A DNA stretch of 6,270 bases from an uncultured Flavobacteriales bacterium (GTDB lineage: Bacteria; Bacteroidota; Bacteroidia; Flavobacteriales_D; Crocinitomicaceae). Shown piece by piece: positions 1 to 6,270 of this stretch; the stretch's first letter is position 1, and every line of letters begins with the position of its first letter. The DNA is taken from positions 1-6,270 of the forward strand of contig CAJWCX010000076.1 of assembly GCA_913031405.1 (NCBI GenBank), written 5' to 3'. Below the pieces are notes generated by a model. The model did not search any database and was not told where the DNA came from. It worked only from the letters and a program-made list of their open reading frames with translations. The translations under genes were made by a program, and so were the position numbers.

Positions 1-483
1 AAGAGGGCCAACTGTTGTACCCAAACTATTGATTCCTCCACCCAAATTAATGCGATTGCTTCCTGTTGCGTCATCCCCCAATGCAATCATAAATGGATTA
101 GCCGAAGTTTGTTGTAAAGAAAACCCCAATGCTACTATAAACAGACCTAAGAGCATCCCTGCAAATACATTTAGATAAACAGAAATAATCATTGCCAAAG
201 CACCCAAGGCCGAAAACAAAAGCCCATATACAATGCTTTTTTTATATCCCCATTGTCCCACCAAATCTTTTCCGGTAGAAGACCCAATAATAAAGAGCAA
301 TAATGCGCCTAGGTAATAGGCCAAATAGAACGCAAAATCAATTAATTGGCTTTGAAATTGATCAAGGTTGAAATAACTTTTACAAAAGGGAATGAAAACA
401 CTATTTCCTGCTGCGATGAACCCCCAAAAGAAGAATACAGTCGTTAATGTAAATAAAGCACCTTGATTTGTTTTGGCTGGCAT
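1..483 (-). CDS. FucP-like sugar transporter, major facilitator superfamily (N-terminal part, cut by window edge)
   Basis: Inner-membrane sugar permease of the fucose/glucose-galactose branch of the major facilitator superfamily. The ATG is at 483-481 and the frame stays open for 161 codons to the left edge; the family is usually a little over 400 residues, so about 60% is missing. Four membrane helices are visible, at about residues 11-31, 47-66, 83-102 and 105-124. Family marks are FFFWGF (17-22), QSQLIDFAFYLAYYLGA (44-60) and LQQTSANPFMIALG (123-136), followed by RINLGGGINSLGTTVGP (144-160), which matches the conserved segment after helix 4. The residues aligning by eye with the FucP proton-relay carboxylates Asp46 and Glu135 are Ser28 and Gln125. 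The gene starts 42 bases after the dxs stop on the same strand, so it is probably read with dxs; no good promoter is visible in the gap. The substrate cannot be told from this fragment. Confidence 0.88.
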   Translation of the reverse strand, partial: MPAKTNQGALFTLTTVFFFWGFIAAGNSVFIPFCKSYFNLDQFQSQLIDFAFYLAYYLGALLLFIIGSSTGKDLVGQWGYKKSIVYGLLFSALGALAMIISVYLNVFAGMLLGLFIVALGFSLQQTSANPFMIALGDDATGSNRINLGGGINSLGTTVGPL

Positions 484-525
484 ATCGGATGAATTTTAAT
501 CAGCCAAGTTATGAATATTTCAGAA

Positions 526-2475
526 TTAGCTTATGTTTTTTTTATGCATCATTGAAGATTCTGAAATATTCAGAAGCTTTACAACTTCATTAAATATCCC
601 TTCGGTATCGTATCCGCAATCGGCCCACAATTCCTCTTGGGTTCCATGCTGAATATAGGTATCAGGAATACCCAAACGAACCACATCGGCCTTGTATTTT
701 TGGTCTACCATAAATTCAACAACCGCAGAGCCAAAACCTCCCATAATACAACCATCTTCTAACGTAATCACCTTATCGAACTTTGTAAAAATCTCATGAA
801 GTAGTAGCTCGTCTATGGGTTTTACGAAGCGCATGTCATAATGGGCCACTGAAACACCCTTTGTTTTAAGTTTCTCTATTGCTTTTTGCGCAAAATTGCC
901 AGGGTGTCCGATCGATAAAATGGCAAGGTCTTCCCCATTAGTTAGCCTTCGTCCCCTGCCAATAGGGATTTCTTTCATTGGGGTTTTCCAATCCTTTAAA
1001 ACACCTTTACCTCTTGGGTATCGAATTGAAAAAGGCCCTTTTTGAGGCAGCTGAGCAGTGAACATTAAATTTCGAAGCTCTTCCTCGTTCATGGGAGCTG
1101 ATACAGTCATGTTAGGAACACAACGCATATAAGACAAGTCATATGCGCCGTGATGAGTTGCCCCATCCGCTCCCACTAATCCAGCACGATCAAGACAAAA
1201 AACAACATTTAAATTTTGTAAAGCAACATCGTGTATCACCTGATCATATGAACGCTGCATGAATGTTGAATAAATATTGCAAAAAGGAATAAGTCCCTGA
1301 GACGCAAGCCCTGCGCTAAACGTGACTGCATGTTGTTCGGCAATGCCAACATCAAACGCCCTATTCGGCATTGCTTTCATCATTATGTTCAATGAACAAC
1401 CAGAAGGCATTGCAGGGGTCACACCCATTATTTTGTCGTTCCTTTCTGCAAGCTCAACTATTGTATGTCCAAAAACCTTTTGATATTTAGGTGGCTCATT
1501 GCTTGTAGGAATCACCTTCACAATCTCTCCGGTTTCTTTATTAAAAATACCAGGCGCATGCCACTGAGTAGGATCACCTTCCTCGGCATATTTATAACCA
1601 GCACCTTTTCTTGTGATACAGTGTAGTATTTTCGGTCCAGGAACATCTTTTATTTCCATTAGCACCTTGGTCAAGCGTTTGACATCATGACCGTCAACAG
1701 GACCGTAATACTTGAAGTTTAATGATTCAAACAAATTGCTCTCGGCACCACCCTTTATCAAATTTGACAGTTTACTCGCAATGCTTTGTGCATCAGCTCC
1801 GTATTTTGAGAGCTTCCCCAAAACCTTCCAAACCTCATCTTTTGTACCTTGAAAGGACTTTGATCGTTTAAAATCCTTTGAATATGACCTTAACCCACCG
1901 ACACTAGGATCTATAGACATCCCATTGTCGTTTAATATTACCAATAAGTTCGTGTCTTTTTCAAATCCTGCATGATTCAATCCCTCAAATGCCATTCCCG
2001 CAGTCATCGCGCCATCCCCTATCACGGCAATGTGTTGAATCTCTTTGTCTCCTTTGTATTTATTAGCAAGAGCCATTCCCAAAATAGCCGAAACAGATGT
2101 CGAAGAGTGTCCCACGCCAAAAGTATCGTATTCACTTTCTGACCGCTTTGGAAAACCTGAAACACCCCCTTTAAGTCTATTGGTATGAAAATGAGATCGC
2201 CGCCCAGTGAGAATTTTGTGCCCATAAGCCTGATGTCCAACATCCCAAATCAACTGATCTTTTGGCGTATTGAAAACATAGTGAATCGCAACAGTCAGCT
2301 CCACGACTCCCAGGCTTGCTCCAAAATGACTGTTTCCGATATCAGAGATCACATCAATGATATATTCCCTTAGCTCTGAGGAGACCTGTGGAAGATCGTC
2401 TAGAACAAATTTCTCCCTAAGATCCTTTGGAAAATTAATCTGACTTAATAATGGTCCTGCTTTGTAGTCACTCAT
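526..2475 (-). CDS. dxs: 1-deoxy-D-xylulose-5-phosphate synthase
   Basis: Cytoplasmic thiamine-diphosphate enzyme that condenses pyruvate with glyceraldehyde 3-phosphate to 1-deoxy-D-xylulose 5-phosphate, the entry step of the methylerythritol phosphate route to isoprenoids and a precursor of thiamine and pyridoxal. The protein has 649 residues, near the usual 620-650. It shows His50 in GNSHFGASLG, DVGHQAYGHKILTGR (78-92), GHSSTS (122-127), the thiamine-diphosphate motif GDG (153-155) to NDN (182-184), YGPVDGHD (257-264), and the transketolase pyrimidine-domain segment DVGIAEQHAVT (375-385) with catalytic Glu380. Tyr402, Arg408, Asp437, His441 and Arg485 match the substrate-site residues of the E. 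coli enzyme. A transketolase C-terminal domain follows from about 510. All key residues are present. The start at 2475 is the natural one: a promoter-like element lies just upstream and there is no Shine-Dalgarno sequence, as usual in Bacteroidota. The last dozen residues are a polar tail of no known role. Confidence 0.98.
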   Translation of the reverse strand: MSDYKAGPLLSQINFPKDLREKFVLDDLPQVSSELREYIIDVISDIGNSHFGASLGVVELTVAIHYVFNTPKDQLIWDVGHQAYGHKILTGRRSHFHTNRLKGGVSGFPKRSESEYDTFGVGHSSTSVSAILGMALANKYKGDKEIQHIAVIGDGAMTAGMAFEGLNHAGFEKDTNLLVILNDNGMSIDPSVGGLRSYSKDFKRSKSFQGTKDEVWKVLGKLSKYGADAQSIASKLSNLIKGGAESNLFESLNFKYYGPVDGHDVKRLTKVLMEIKDVPGPKILHCITRKGAGYKYAEEGDPTQWHAPGIFNKETGEIVKVIPTSNEPPKYQKVFGHTIVELAERNDKIMGVTPAMPSGCSLNIMMKAMPNRAFDVGIAEQHAVTFSAGLASQGLIPFCNIYSTFMQRSYDQVIHDVALQNLNVVFCLDRAGLVGADGATHHGAYDLSYMRCVPNMTVSAPMNEEELRNLMFTAQLPQKGPFSIRYPRGKGVLKDWKTPMKEIPIGRGRRLTNGEDLAILSIGHPGNFAQKAIEKLKTKGVSVAHYDMRFVKPIDELLLHEIFTKFDKVITLEDGCIMGGFGSAVVEFMVDQKYKADVVRLGIPDTYIQHGTQEELWADCGYDTEGIFNEVVKLLNISESSMMHKKNIS

Positions 2476-2487
2476 ATTTCAATTAAA

Positions 2488-2519
2488 CAAAATTATACGT
2501 TTCGTATATATTAACCTAA
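2488..2519 (-). promoter_or_regulatory. Probable dxs promoter (Bacteroidota type)
   Basis: On the minus strand 2495-2488 reads TAATTTTG, an exact match to the Bacteroidota -7 element TAnnTTTG. Twenty bases upstream is TTAG (2519-2516), a partial match to the -33 element TTTG at the expected spacing. The -7 element ends 12 bases before the dxs ATG, so transcription would begin with a leader of only about ten bases. This would allow dxs and the downstream transporter to be transcribed apart from the flippase gene. The -7 match is what the sequence shows; promoter activity is inferred. Confidence 0.6.
2494..2508. repeat. Perfect 15-base palindrome in the dxs promoter spacer
   Basis: TATACG, three T bases, then CGTATA form a perfect inverted repeat with 6-base arms. 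It overlaps the first two bases of the predicted -7 element and fills the region between -7 and -33, where a bound protein would block RNA polymerase. It could be an operator for a dimeric regulator. AT-rich palindromes of this size also arise by chance, so the role is a guess; the symmetry itself is certain. Confidence 0.45.
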
Positions 2520-2553
2520 AAAATAAGATTTTAAAAAAAGGAAATCAAGGTTG

Positions 2554-4005
2554 TTAAAGAATCGGTCTGCGCTTCCATTCAAGGACGTAAACCATTACAA
2601 CAAATATCACTAATAAACAATTCTGAATAATAAAATTCCATGTATAATTATCCATTCTAAGATAGGGAGAAAGTGCATAAAGCAAGAGAGAAAGACCGAT
2701 ATAAAGCACAACTTTTTTAAGGTTATATGGAATCGGATAGTACTTTTGGCCTAGCATATAGGATAAAACCATCTGGACGAAATAAACAATCAAAGTGGCC
2801 CATGCGCAAGCCATATAACCATATTTAGGAATACATAGCACATTTATGACTACTGTTAAAAAAGCCCCTGTTAAAGCTATGTATGCACCAAATTGAGTTT
2901 TTCCACTGAGTTTGTACCATATACTTTGATTAAAGTAAATACCTAAGAATATATTGGCCATCAGCAATATCGGAACGACCTTTAAACCCACCCAATAAGC
3001 TTCATTTTGTATAAAATACTTGAACACATCAATGTTTAATGTCACCAACAGAAAAACGACACAAACAACAGCGATAAATACATTCATGATTTGGCTGTAT
3101 ATTTTGTTTCTGTTCTCATTTTTCATTTGGTTGAAAAAGAAAGGTTCAGCCGCATATCTATATGCTTGTAATAATATAGTAACCAGCATAGCCAACTTGT
3201 AGGAGGCGCTGTAAATACCTACCTGGGCTTCAGCTTGTTCCAGCGAAGATGGGTTTCCGGGGTTAAATAAAATTTGTTTTAAAAGAATTCGATCAAGGGT
3301 TTCGTTAATGATCCCGGCAAAACCGGCGATTGCCAGAGGAAAGGAATAAAAGATCATCCGTTTTAATAAATTCCAGTCGATGGCTGCGATTTTACTAAAC
3401 GACTTAGAAAGGAACAATAGCTTAACCGATGATGCCAATAAATTGGCGACAAATATGTAGAACACCCCTTCATCTGGATTTTTCGGATTGAAATATACAA
3501 GCAGAAAAACCAGGTTCAAAACAATATTGACAGCGATAGAAGAAAGCTGTATAATCGAAAACTTTTTTGCCTTTTCTTCTGCTCTTAACTGAGCTAGTGG
3601 GAGGGCGCAAATGGCGTCAATACCTACAATTGCCCCAAGCATAATGATGTATTCCCCATGGTTTTCATAGAGCATAAAACCAGCAATATTCTCATTGAAA
3701 ACGAGGATTAAAAAAAAGAATAAAGAATTAAGCGCAAACAGAGCCGAAAAGGAAGTCGAAAAAACACTCGCTTTATCCTTTTCATTTTGAAGAAACTTAA
3801 AGAACGCCGTTTCCATACCGAAAGTGAGTATGACTATCAAAAATGCTACCCAAGCATACAGTTCCGACACAACACCATAGTCTGCAGGATTCACAAAAAC
3901 GTAGGTATATAAAGGGACAAGGAGATAATTGAGTAGGCGACCCACAATGGATGACACACCATAAATGGCAATCTCTCCAAAAAGCTTTTTAATTGGATTC
4001 GCCAT
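2554..4005 (-). CDS. Polysaccharide/oligosaccharide flippase (Wzx/RfbX-like, MOP superfamily)
   Basis: Integral inner-membrane protein of the polysaccharide transport branch of the MOP (MATE-like) superfamily. Members move polyprenyl-linked sugars from the cytoplasmic to the periplasmic face for O-antigen, capsule or other glycan assembly. The 483 residues are the usual length and appear to make 14 membrane helices, at roughly 12-35, 46-66, 84-105, 118-138, 151-172, 179-200, 213-234, 266-286, 306-324, 341-361, 370-392, 398-420, 430-449 and 456-476. Family-like marks are the N-terminal LFGEIAIYGVSSIVGRLLNY (8-27), ADYGVVS (41-47), GIYSASYKLAML (263-274) and a C-terminal YGYMACAWATLIVYF (395-409) followed by LGQKYYPIPY (418-427). 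It starts 7 bases after the hydratase stop, so the two are almost surely cotranscribed. No glycosyltransferases lie nearby, so it is not inside a visible O-antigen cluster and its substrate is unknown. Ribosome binding shows no Shine-Dalgarno sequence. Confidence 0.9.
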   Translation of the reverse strand: MANPIKKLFGEIAIYGVSSIVGRLLNYLLVPLYTYVFVNPADYGVVSELYAWVAFLIVILTFGMETAFFKFLQNEKDKASVFSTSFSALFALNSLFFFLILVFNENIAGFMLYENHGEYIIMLGAIVGIDAICALPLAQLRAEEKAKKFSIIQLSSIAVNIVLNLVFLLVYFNPKNPDEGVFYIFVANLLASSVKLLFLSKSFSKIAAIDWNLLKRMIFYSFPLAIAGFAGIINETLDRILLKQILFNPGNPSSLEQAEAQVGIYSASYKLAMLVTILLQAYRYAAEPFFFNQMKNENRNKIYSQIMNVFIAVVCVVFLLVTLNIDVFKYFIQNEAYWVGLKVVPILLMANIFLGIYFNQSIWYKLSGKTQFGAYIALTGAFLTVVINVLCIPKYGYMACAWATLIVYFVQMVLSYMLGQKYYPIPYNLKKVVLYIGLSLLLYALSPYLRMDNYTWNFIIQNCLLVIFVVMVYVLEWKRRPIL

Positions 4006-4012
4006 ATACTTT

Positions 4013-4786
4013 TTATCTGAAGTTTGCTTTCCTTTTTTCTAAAAAGGCTGTAGTACCTTCTTTGAATTCGGATGTGCCAAAGCATTTCCCAAATTCTTCA
4101 ATCTCCACATGAAAACCATTCACACCGTCTTGGTAACCAGCATTGACAGACCTGATTGCAGATCTAATAGCCATTGGGGAGTTTTTCAAAATTTTTCTTG
4201 CAATACCTTCACAAGTAGCAATAAGTTGTTCTTGTGGTACAACATGATTGACAAGGCCCATTTCTTGAGCTTCATTTGCAGAAATCATTCCAGCAGTAAA
4301 AATCATTTCATTGGCTTTTCCCTTTCCAACAAGTTGAGCCAAACGCTGTGTTCCCCCATAACCAGGAATCACGCCCAAAGAAACCTCAGGTAATCCCATT
4401 TTGGCATTTTCACTTGCCACTCGAATGTGTGCGCTCAAGGCTAATTCCAATCCTCCTCCCAAAGCAAAACCGTTAACCGCTGCTATAATAGGCTTGGGGA
4501 AATTTTCTACAAAGTCAAAAAGTATTTTTTGTCCTTGAGAAGCCAACATCCCTCCTTCTGAAATTGAAAAATCTGCAAATTCTTTGATGTCGGCACCAGC
4601 GACAAAAGCTTTCTCTCCACTTCCTGTTATAACAATCACACCTGTATTTGAATCTTCTTCACAATTTCGTAAAGCCTGATTCAATTCCTCTATGGTTTTT
4701 TTATTCAAGGCATTAAGATGTGAGGGTCTATTAATCGTTAAATAAGAAACATAGTCCTTATTTTTAATGGTTAGGTTGTCAAACAT
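4013..4786 (-). CDS. Enoyl-CoA hydratase/isomerase (crotonase) family protein
   Basis: Cytoplasmic crotonase-fold enzyme, most likely adding water to short- or medium-chain trans-2-enoyl-CoA in fatty-acid or amino-acid breakdown. The 257 residues match the single-domain family length. AFVAGADIKEF (60-70) supplies one oxyanion-hole amide (Ala65) and LGGGLELA (109-116) the other (Gly111). Glu114 and Glu134 (in LPEVSLG) occupy the positions of the two catalytic glutamates of rat mitochondrial hydratase, with the same spacing of 20 residues, so it should be a true hydratase rather than an isomerase or a dead homologue. PGYGGTQRL (141-149) is the conserved segment that follows. The C-terminal helices, ending in FLEKRKANF, are complete. 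It leads the minus-strand series and is probably cotranscribed with the flippase 7 bases downstream, although no shared function is obvious. The exact acyl-CoA substrate, for example crotonyl- or 3-hydroxybutyryl-CoA, cannot be settled by reading. Confidence 0.93.
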   Translation of the reverse strand: MFDNLTIKNKDYVSYLTINRPSHLNALNKKTIEELNQALRNCEEDSNTGVIVITGSGEKAFVAGADIKEFADFSISEGGMLASQGQKILFDFVENFPKPIIAAVNGFALGGGLELALSAHIRVASENAKMGLPEVSLGVIPGYGGTQRLAQLVGKGKANEMIFTAGMISANEAQEMGLVNHVVPQEQLIATCEGIARKILKNSPMAIRSAIRSVNAGYQDGVNGFHVEIEEFGKCFGTSEFKEGTTAFLEKRKANFR

Positions 4787-4803
4787 TTGTATTCTTTTTA
4801 GGT

Positions 4804-4811
4804 TAAAGATA
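4804..4811 (-). promoter_or_regulatory. Weak candidate -7 element for the hydratase-flippase pair
   Basis: On the minus strand this site reads TATCTTTA, seven of eight matches to TAnnTTTG counting the free positions, 17 bases before the hydratase ATG. No TTTG lies at the expected upstream distance. A promoter must exist somewhere in this divergent gap, but this site is only the best of poor candidates. Confidence 0.25.
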
Positions 4812-4901
4812 ATAGATAAAACGAATGCACTTTTTTACTGATTATTTTTATTTATAAACACATTGCTAAATTCGAAAGATTCAATAACCCCTTATAATTC
4901 G

Positions 4902-4909
4902 TAATTTTG
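4902..4909 (+). promoter_or_regulatory. Probable promoter -7 element of the ctaB-oxidase operon
   Basis: The site reads TAATTTTG, an exact Bacteroidota -7 element and the same eight bases as in front of dxs. It ends 33 bases before the ctaB ATG, giving a predicted leader of just under 30 bases. No clear -33 TTTG is seen 19-21 bases upstream. It lies in the 156-base divergent gap 4787-4942, which otherwise holds only AT-rich sequence without a strong hairpin or RNA gene that I can see. Confidence 0.55.
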
Positions 4910-4942
4910 CCTCACGATTATTTCGCTTGATGATTTTGATTC

Positions 4943-5785
4943 ATGACACTAAAAAATTTTTTATCGTTTACTAAATTCAGACTTTCTTTGTTGGTAGTGC
5001 TTTCTGCATTGTCAGGGTATCTTTTTGTCGATGGACAAGACCCTATTGTTATTTGTTGCCTCATCTTTGGTGGTTCTCTTGTTACAGCTGCTTCGAATGG
5101 AGCAAATCAAATCTGGGAAAGAGACCTAGACAAACTCATGAAACGGACATCAGAAAGGCCTATTCCTACCGGACAATTATCTGTTAAAAGCGCTTATGTT
5201 ATTGTAATACTGTCTTTGCTTTTAGGAACAGCCCTTCTTTACCAGATTAATCTGAAATGTGCAATGTTAGGGCTGTTTGCATTTGTTAGCTACGTGTTCA
5301 TGTATACTCCCCTCAAAATAAGAACACCTTGGGCTGTTTTTGTGGGAGCATTTCCAGGAGCAGTACCACCCTTGCTTGGAGCCATAGCTGCAACAAACGA
5401 ATTTAGTTTTATACCTGGCATCTTGTTTTTTGTTCAATTTACTTGGCAATTCCCTCATTTTTGGGCCATTGCCTGGGTCACTCACGAAGACTATAAAAAA
5501 GGAGGCTTTAGCCTTTTACCGTCTTCCCAGGGAAAATCAAAACAATCGGCATTTCAGATTATGATTTACTCCCTTGCATTGATACCTTTTAGCCTAACAC
5601 CTTGGTTATTTAATTGGACAGGGTGGACTACTTTTTTTGTGGCGTCATCACTCGGAATTCTTTTCTTTTTGTACGCCGTTAAACTGTTTATCAATCTCGA
5701 AGATTCAGATGCGAAAAAACTTATGTTCGCTTCGTTTGTTTATTTACCAATCATTCAATTCACTTATGTGCTCGATAAAATTTGA
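4943..5785 (+). CDS. ctaB: Protoheme IX farnesyltransferase (heme O synthase)
   Basis: Inner-membrane prenyltransferase (also called CyoE or COX10) that transfers the farnesyl group of farnesyl diphosphate to the vinyl group of heme B, making heme O, the precursor of heme A for cytochrome oxidases. The 280 residues are close to the usual 285-300. The UbiA-superfamily diphosphate/Mg2+ motif runs from Asn52 through NQIWERDLD (55-63) to RTSERPIPTG (68-77). YTPLKIRTPW (121-130) is followed by the conserved GAFPGAVPPLLGA (135-147). The second polar loop has WQFPHFWAIAW (168-178) and HEDYKKGGFSLLP (181-193). About nine membrane helices can be drawn. ATG 4943 is chosen because the N-terminal FLSFTKFRLSLLVVLSALSGY has the expected family form; the ATG at 4930 is out of frame. 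An oxidase subunit gene follows after 20 bases, fixing its job as cofactor supply for that enzyme. No Shine-Dalgarno sequence is visible. Confidence 0.97.
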   Translation: MTLKNFLSFTKFRLSLLVVLSALSGYLFVDGQDPIVICCLIFGGSLVTAASNGANQIWERDLDKLMKRTSERPIPTGQLSVKSAYVIVILSLLLGTALLYQINLKCAMLGLFAFVSYVFMYTPLKIRTPWAVFVGAFPGAVPPLLGAIAATNEFSFIPGILFFVQFTWQFPHFWAIAWVTHEDYKKGGFSLLPSSQGKSKQSAFQIMIYSLALIPFSLTPWLFNWTGWTTFFVASSLGILFFLYAVKLFINLEDSDAKKLMFASFVYLPIIQFTYVLDKI

Positions 5786-5805
5786 GCAAATTAAATTTTT
5801 AAGTA

Positions 5806-6270
5806 ATGGATTTATCTAAAGACAAAGACCCAGTCGTCAATGAAAAAATGAAAAAGAATCTCGTTTATGTGAGCATCTTTAGTATTATCATGTTTTTCGC
5901 CGGTTTATCATCTGCCTACATTGTATTAATGGGAGATTCCATGTGGGTAAAAGCTGGAATGCCTGATGCTTTCTGGTGGAGCTCGGCTTTTATCGCCTTG
6001 AGTAGCTTTACTTTCATCTATGCCATAAAAATGGCCAAGCAGAACAAACTGAAGATGCTGAAAACTTCAATGGCAATTACTCTACTTTTGGGTTTGATTT
6101 TTGTTTATTTTCAATTCAAAGGTTTTGATGAGCTCAAGAAAAATGGGATTTATGGCACCAGTACCATAATGGTTTCTGAAGGGAAATATGGACAACCTTT
6201 TGAGGTTAAAATAAATGGTGATTACGTAACTGTCAAAGACAATATTTACATGTTGAATGAAAAACCCCTA
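5806..6270 (+). CDS. Cytochrome c oxidase subunit III (heme-copper oxidase), N-terminal part, cut by window edge
   Basis: Core membrane subunit of an aa3/caa3-type terminal oxidase; it has no redox centre but supports the catalytic subunit. The frame is open for 155 codons from ATG 5806 to the right edge. Three membrane helices are seen, at about 19-42, 56-77 and 86-103. MFFAGLSSAYIV (29-40) and the DAFWWSSAFIALSS segment (54-67) match the start of Bacteroidota subunit III proteins, as does FVYFQFKGFDEL (99-110) at the end of the third helix. From residue 104 to the edge there are over 50 polar residues with no new helix (GIYGTSTIMV at 114-123, GQPFEVKINGDY at 129-140), where I would expect only a short loop before the next helix. 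The gene lies 20 bases after ctaB and is almost surely cotranscribed with it. Subunit assignment rests on the first 110 residues and the context. Confidence 0.88.
   Translation, partial: MDLSKDKDPVVNEKMKKNLVYVSIFSIIMFFAGLSSAYIVLMGDSMWVKAGMPDAFWWSSAFIALSSFTFIYAIKMAKQNKLKMLKTSMAITLLLGLIFVYFQFKGFDELKKNGIYGTSTIMVSEGKYGQPFEVKINGDYVTVKDNIYMLNEKPL

Noticed and set aside
504..511. TAACTTGG on the minus strand between dxs and the transporter, considered as a separate promoter -7 element.
   Set aside because: It has a mismatch in the conserved TTTG part and no upstream -33 match; the short gap fits cotranscription with dxs better.
2022..2373. Open frames overlapping the N-terminal third of dxs, one on the same strand in another frame (2022-2243) and one on the plus strand (2185-2373).
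   Set aside because: They lie wholly inside the well conserved dxs coding region, have no recognisable protein features, and are shadows of its codon pattern.
2520..2553. T-rich run (minus strand) just after the flippase stop, considered as a transcription terminator.
   Set aside because: No GC-rich stem precedes the T-run on the minus strand, so the features of an intrinsic terminator are missing.
3891..4393. Open frames across the hydratase-flippase junction (minus 3891-4085) and inside the hydratase gene (plus 4109-4393).
   Set aside because: Both overlap genes with clear family motifs in the real frame; their translations show no domain or composition of a real protein.
4930..4974. A 14-codon upstream reading frame (ATG 4930, stop 4972-4974) that overlaps the ctaB start out of frame, suggesting a regulatory leader peptide.
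   Set aside because: No ribosome-binding signal and no regulatory pattern such as a run of one amino-acid codon with alternative hairpins; short frames like this are common by chance in AT-rich DNA.
5267..5819. Open frames overlapping ctaB, at 5267-5485 on the minus strand and 5637-5819 on the plus strand.
   Set aside because: They are shadow frames of ctaB, and the second also runs into the start of the oxidase subunit gene; there is no independent support.

Overview
The window is an AT-rich stretch of ordinary chromosome, most likely from a member of the Bacteroidota, probably a flavobacterium-like marine or aquatic lineage. Several things point that way. No gene start has a recognisable Shine-Dalgarno sequence. 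Two intergenic regions carry exact copies of the Bacteroidota -7 promoter element (TAnnTTTG, both times TAATTTTG). The proteins, as I recall these families, also look like Bacteroidota versions, especially the sugar transporter, the 14-helix flippase and the start of the oxidase subunit III. The exact genus cannot be given from sequence reading alone.

Layout. The left three quarters is a minus-strand series read from about 4786 down to 1. First comes an enoyl-CoA hydratase/isomerase-family protein (4786 to 4013). After a gap of only 7 bases comes a polysaccharide/oligosaccharide flippase (4005 to 2554), then 1-deoxy-D-xylulose-5-phosphate synthase, dxs (2475 to 526). Last is the N-terminal 161 residues of a FucP-like sugar transporter that runs off the left edge (483 to 1). 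A promoter-like element with a perfect palindrome lies in front of dxs, so dxs and the transporter can probably be transcribed separately from the pair upstream. At 4787-4942 the direction switches. From there the plus strand carries ctaB (heme O synthase, 4943-5785) and, 20 bases later, the first 155 codons of cytochrome c oxidase subunit III (5806-6270, cut by the right edge). This is the start of a respiratory terminal-oxidase cluster.

How the genes fit together. DXS makes the first dedicated precursor of isoprenoids. Isoprenoids supply both the polyprenyl lipid carriers whose sugar cargo a flippase moves and the farnesyl diphosphate that CtaB attaches to heme B. That link is biochemical and inferred; nothing in the sequence shows the two transcription units to be co-regulated. 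All complete genes are intact, with their key catalytic residues present. I saw no RNA gene, insertion sequence, CRISPR array or phage gene. The longest gene-free stretch is 156 bases. I did not find a convincing undescribed system; the points most worth checking are the palindrome in the dxs promoter, the missing FucP-type carboxylates in the transporter, and the long polar segment in the oxidase subunit.
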